Source of the DNA: Xestospongia muta
Lineage: Eukaryota > Porifera > Demospongiae > Haplosclerida > Petrosiidae
Reading direction: 5' to 3'
Assembly (NCBI GenBank): GCA_963693285.1
Contig: OY848924.1
Location: 4,233,214-4,297,213, forward strand
DNA: 64,000 nucleotides
The first letter of the stretch is position 1, and the number at the start of each line of letters is the position of its first letter. Below are positions 60,972-64,000 of the stretch, in pieces. Below the pieces are notes generated by a model that worked only from the letters and a program-made list of their open reading frames with translations, ran no database searches and was not told the origin of the DNA. The position numbers and the translations under genes were made by a program.

Positions 60972-63240
60972 CTATAAACAATAATTAATAAATGTTAAGC
61001 AGGACATGTAAGATTACTTACCTTTCTTTGGAATAAAAAAAGCATCTTCAGAGAGATGTTGTATCTCTTCTTCTCTAATAGGTCGAGAGGATATTGTCTA
61101 TGTACAAAATCCAAATAATTAAACATTATTAAAATCATTGACTTACCAAAGGATTACGTCCAGTAAAAATACTAAATCGGTTGAGACGTTCTTTCACTGA
61201 GAAATGAGAATGATCGGATGACAGTGGTATCCTCTCTCTACATGTTATCTCTATATGTTGGATATAATGATGTGGTAATGGTATGTCCTTGTTACTGTCT
61301 GTAAAAAGAGCCTTAATGACAATGGGGGCAATGCTGAGGTATGGTTCTTCTTCACCAACAACAGATCTGACATCAACTCTTTCAGCAGTTTTATTGTTTG
61401 CATCACCAATAGGACATTTGGTAACAACTCCAAGGGCTACTTTTCTGAGGGAATAGATTATACGGTGTCTCTGCTCCTTGTCAACAACATCATTCATATT
61501 ACCAGGAGGAATAACAAATTGCTGCACTTCACACGAGCATATCTTGTTCTTAAGACTAAGTACCTCTTTAATGAGAGATGTACGGATCTCATAACTTTTC
61601 AAGGAACTACTGTATGAAACTAGAATTGTAATACATCTATTGTGTTCAGTAACCTCCACCATTGCTTCAATATCATTCTCATCTTTCCAATATATGCCAT
61701 TTTTCCACATAGTACAATCACGATAGAGTTCCTTGACTTCACGATTTGTTTCAGTAATACCAGTGCTATCAGGAGGAAGACAACGAGTATAGGCCAAGTG
61801 ACGAAGTAGTGTATGGAGGAATCGTGTAGGTAGAAATTGCTGAGGATCTGGACACCATAAACACCAACCAAATCCATCTGTTGTTTGAAAGATTGGTAAG
61901 GGCCTCTCTTCCTTAATAAGTGCAGGAAAAAACAAGTATTTGACATCTTCATTTACAGGAGGTTCTTCAGATGGTATATTGTTTGTGATGTTATCAACAG
62001 AACGAGAATTGATTTGGTGACAGAATTGTAGACTTGTTAAGAAGTGTACTAGCATTTTTGTATTGTGGTTGGGAAATAGTTTAGCTAGTGTGGACAAAGG
62101 CATGATACCAGTGTTACTGGTAATGGGTTTACAAACACGATCAATGCTTTCATTGAAAACAATACCGTTTACCTCACTTAAGAGAGCTTTTTTGTCGATA
62201 ATTAACCAATCTCCTAAAAATAAGACAAGACCCTTTTCTCCAAGAATGGTCAAGAACTTCAACACAGTTGATCGGTCTGACAAAAGACATGGCTCATTCA
62301 TGTTGTCAATTTTTGAACAGAGGTCATCTAAGCTAATGGCAACAAGTTGAAGCTGTTGAAGGAAAGCATGTAGACAATGACAGTGGTAGCTTATTTTATC
62401 TTCTCTGTCAATAACAGCTTCACAGCTCTTCTTTAGTGTAGTCATACATTGTTCAACACCTTTACCTCCTGGTCTATGGCAGTCCATTGCCAGGAAACCA
62501 GTATAATTCTGATCACGAATGGCACTATTTGCAATTTCATTAATAAAAGATTCGTAATCATTTTCACGTGGCAAAAGATCAATATGGCTTCCAACAATAA
62601 GGACTTGACTGGGGATACTTAAATTAGTGCTAACATTCTCAATATAATTAAACCAGAAGTAAAGGTCCCTCTTTATTATCTCTTTCTCATCAGTAAGATT
62701 GCTTACAATTACAAAGACAGCTGGTGATCTCAACAAAAGGGTTTCCAATACTGCAGCATGGCTACTGTAATATTCTGCATGTCCAGCAAAATCCAAAATT
62801 ACGACGTTTCCTATTTCCTGACTACGAATGCTGTGGTAGTCAATTCCAGTGGTTTGTAATACAACACCTTTAACACATTCTTCTGGATTATAGTTATGAA
62901 AAGACCATTTGTCAGCACGATAAGATATAACAGCAGCTAAAGAGCTTTTACCAGCATTTGTTTTTCCACAAAGGAATAGTTTGGCATATGACTCTACTGG
63001 ATACTCTATATTATGTGGAAGAAATGGTTGAAACAACTTTAGTAACTGGAATCGGTCTTTAAGATTTGGTGGAAAAAGCTCTAATGGTATTTGATGATGG
63101 TTGTTTACAGCCAGTGGATTTAACTTCACATCATTTAACAGGTATTGTATTGTGTCCTTAGTACCAGGTGGCGAGGTAGAATGTGATCGAAATAAAATTC
63201 CACCACATGAACAAGCAGAATGCAATAGAGTATTGCCATT
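56597..63240 (-). CDS. Second ankyrin-ROCO protein with CARD-like and Death domains (5' end outside window)
   Basis: Exons in transcript order: 63240-61147 (last ankyrin repeat, Roc, COR), 61097-61022, 60971-60912, 60532-60459, 60296-60227, 59992-59690 (CARD-like), 59016-58933, 58828-58758, 58708-58636, 58534-58469, 58418-58110 (Death), 57433-57350, 57234-57164, 57115-57040, 56993-56943, 56694 to TAA at 56597. Most phases agree. It is a paralogue of the + strand gene on the left, in opposite orientation. The order CARD-like then Death differs from its sister. Transcription could instead stop at the TAA at 59649, just after the CARD-like exon, leaving the downstream exons to another isoform or gene. 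Earlier ankyrin exons should lie beyond 64 kb. Confidence 0.75.
57350..58075. repeat. Tandem duplication, distal copy
   Basis: Near-copy of 58933-59730: the NLS exon, the following intron and the last codons of the CARD-like exon (DIGIRMNH, KLESER, TTLYITK and stop), including long shared intron text such as the AACATGTTA...GGTATGGTTATTG segment. The break falls near 58075, inside the CARD-like exon. The exons downstream of the NLS (57234-57040 versus 58828-58636) are also paired, so the repeat unit is about 1.6 kb. Confidence 0.88.
58110..58418 (-). CDS. Death-domain exon of the second gene
   Basis: 103 codons: an LWRSIGIGLRVSDNELVKLD helix pair, YKLDHVLQTWIEMDG, then VTWKTILDVLRGP. The W-x-x-I-G-x-x-L, L-x-x-W and T-W-x-x-I-L landmarks fit the Death domain and match exon 15656-15931. 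It lies downstream of the CARD-like exon and next to a duplicated CARD tail (about 58020-58075). Confidence 0.78.
58933..59730. repeat. Tandem duplication, proximal copy
   Basis: Partner of 57350-58075. It is attached to the full CARD-like exon. Confidence 0.88.
59690..59992 (-). CDS. CARD-like exon of the second gene
   Basis: Encodes PSEIFLDYYADICDAIE, RLISSNFKDDIQSMSGDAYD, KADKIVNELQRQVKEKGIEF and LKDIGIRMNHQLE, aligning throughout with the C-terminal exon of the left gene. The frame runs past a GTGAGA donor to a TAA at 59649, again as in the left gene. That similarity of the tail argues the stop may be the real end in at least one isoform. Confidence 0.6.
61147..63240 (-). CDS. Roc GTPase + COR exon of the second gene (698 codons)
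   Basis: Starts with an ankyrin-like NGNTLLHSACSC. Roc motifs are the P-loop GKTNAGKSS at exon residues 92-100, DFAGHAEYYSSHAAVLE from 150, and GSHIDLL with the S-H-x-D form of G4 at 218-221. COR follows with KGLVLFLGDWLIIDKKAL and SEVNGIVF, then WCLWCPDPQQFLPTRFLHTL. The length is almost the same as the 692-codon sister exon and motif order is identical. The intact frame suggests both copies are under selection. Confidence 0.88.
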
Positions 63241-64000
63241 CTAGAAAAAGAAATAAACACATAACACATAGGTCTAGATGAGAACATGGAGCAAGATAAT
63301 TTGCTATAATATTTTATTTTAAAATGATGTCATTATTAATATCTCATGGATACAAAATTCTTAACAAGAAGGTGAGAAAGATATTAAGATATTAAAACTA
63401 AAAATATTAATAACACAAAATAGTTCTATCTATATTCTTATCATAGACAATAATATAACAGTTACATATTGAGTATAATGACAGAAAGATAATGATGCTT
63501 TGATTAGTCATACTTCCATTGACTGCTAGTGTTATTATAAGATAATGTATCTTGTCTTCATGGATAGTTTGTTTTAATTACCTGACATGTTGCACATGTC
63601 AGGAGGTTCTAGGATTGTTTAGGGTCACATGTTAATTAACAGGAATGTCTATTTTACATAACTGCTTTTGTGTATTTGAGAACAACAATCATGTAGTCAA
63701 AGGACACTCTATTTATATATTGCACAATGTTTTTTCTTACTCTTACAATTCTGTTTGAACCACGATAGCTATAAAACTGGAATGTTTGAAAAGATTATTT
63801 TTAAACAAATATACTCATTTTCAAAGTAAAACCTAGACGAAAAGATTATTTGATTTCAAGGGAAACCTAGCAAATTTACAAGTTATAGAAAGAAACTAAT
63901 CACAACGTATTGATATGTCCACATCAGAAAGTATTTATCAAATGTGCTCTAGAGGGAGGGAGACATTATGAGGTCGTCTGTCGTCATTCAGTCAATACAG
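63241..64000. other. Intron of the second ROCO gene, to the window edge
   Basis: An acceptor (TTCTAG) ends at 63241. No ankyrin exon was recognised between here and the end, so this is taken as intron. Confidence 0.45.

Noticed and set aside
1..64000. tRNA or rRNA genes
   Set aside because: No convincing A/B-box cloverleaf or rRNA segment was noticed by eye; a tRNAscan run would be decisive.

Overview
The window looks like nuclear DNA from an early-branching animal, most likely a demosponge of the Amphimedon type. This is an inference from three things: very AT-rich sequence, many short exons with GT..AG introns, and gene content made of ankyrin/ROCO/death-fold proteins, an IP3-receptor-type channel and animal-style transposons. 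I ran no database search. Gene models come from reading splice sites and checking that exon phases agree.

Left part, about 2.9-21.3 kb, + strand: one apparently intact 24-exon gene, 1,427 codons from the proposed Met. It encodes ankyrin repeats (about one per exon), a Roc GTPase plus COR module in one 2.1-kb exon, a Death domain, a basic linker spread over many small exons, and a C-terminal CARD-like domain. It resembles the C-terminal half of DAPK1 (ANK-ROC-COR-Death) without the kinase and with an extra CARD-like tail. Right part, 63.2-56.6 kb, - strand: a paralogue facing it. Its upstream ankyrin exons lie outside the window. Its 3' part has been reshuffled by a tandem duplication, so the CARD-like exon now comes before the Death exon.

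Between them, 21.7-31 kb holds the 3' end of a patatin/iPLA2-like gene (-), a transposon-like block with a P2X7 C-terminal-domain-like ORF (+) and a DDE-transposase-like multi-exon ORF (-), and a decayed CDK-like kinase (-). Two strong palindromes lie at 31.02 and 31.71 kb. From 31.8 to 34.3 kb there is a tandem array of about 20 units of roughly 130 bp, each carrying splice-site-like boundaries. It runs directly into a decayed non-LTR retrotransposon (about 34.3-38.15 kb, APE endonuclease plus reverse transcriptase).

From 49.28 down to 39.53 kb (-) lies the C-terminal half of an IP3-receptor-family calcium channel: RIH/RIH-associated region, six-TM channel domain and the C-terminal C2H2 zinc site. 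The ligand-binding N-terminal half is not recognisable upstream, and the glycine-rich selectivity filter is missing. An antisense three-exon ORF sits in one of its introns. From 52.9 to 55.4 kb there is a second tandem array, about 17 units of roughly 147 bp, with a three-unit higher-order period.

Functionally, the two ANK-ROCO-Death-CARD proteins look like cytosolic or nuclear GTPase signalling scaffolds of the apoptosis/innate-immunity kind. Their placement on either side of a divergent calcium-release channel is notable, but any functional link is speculation.
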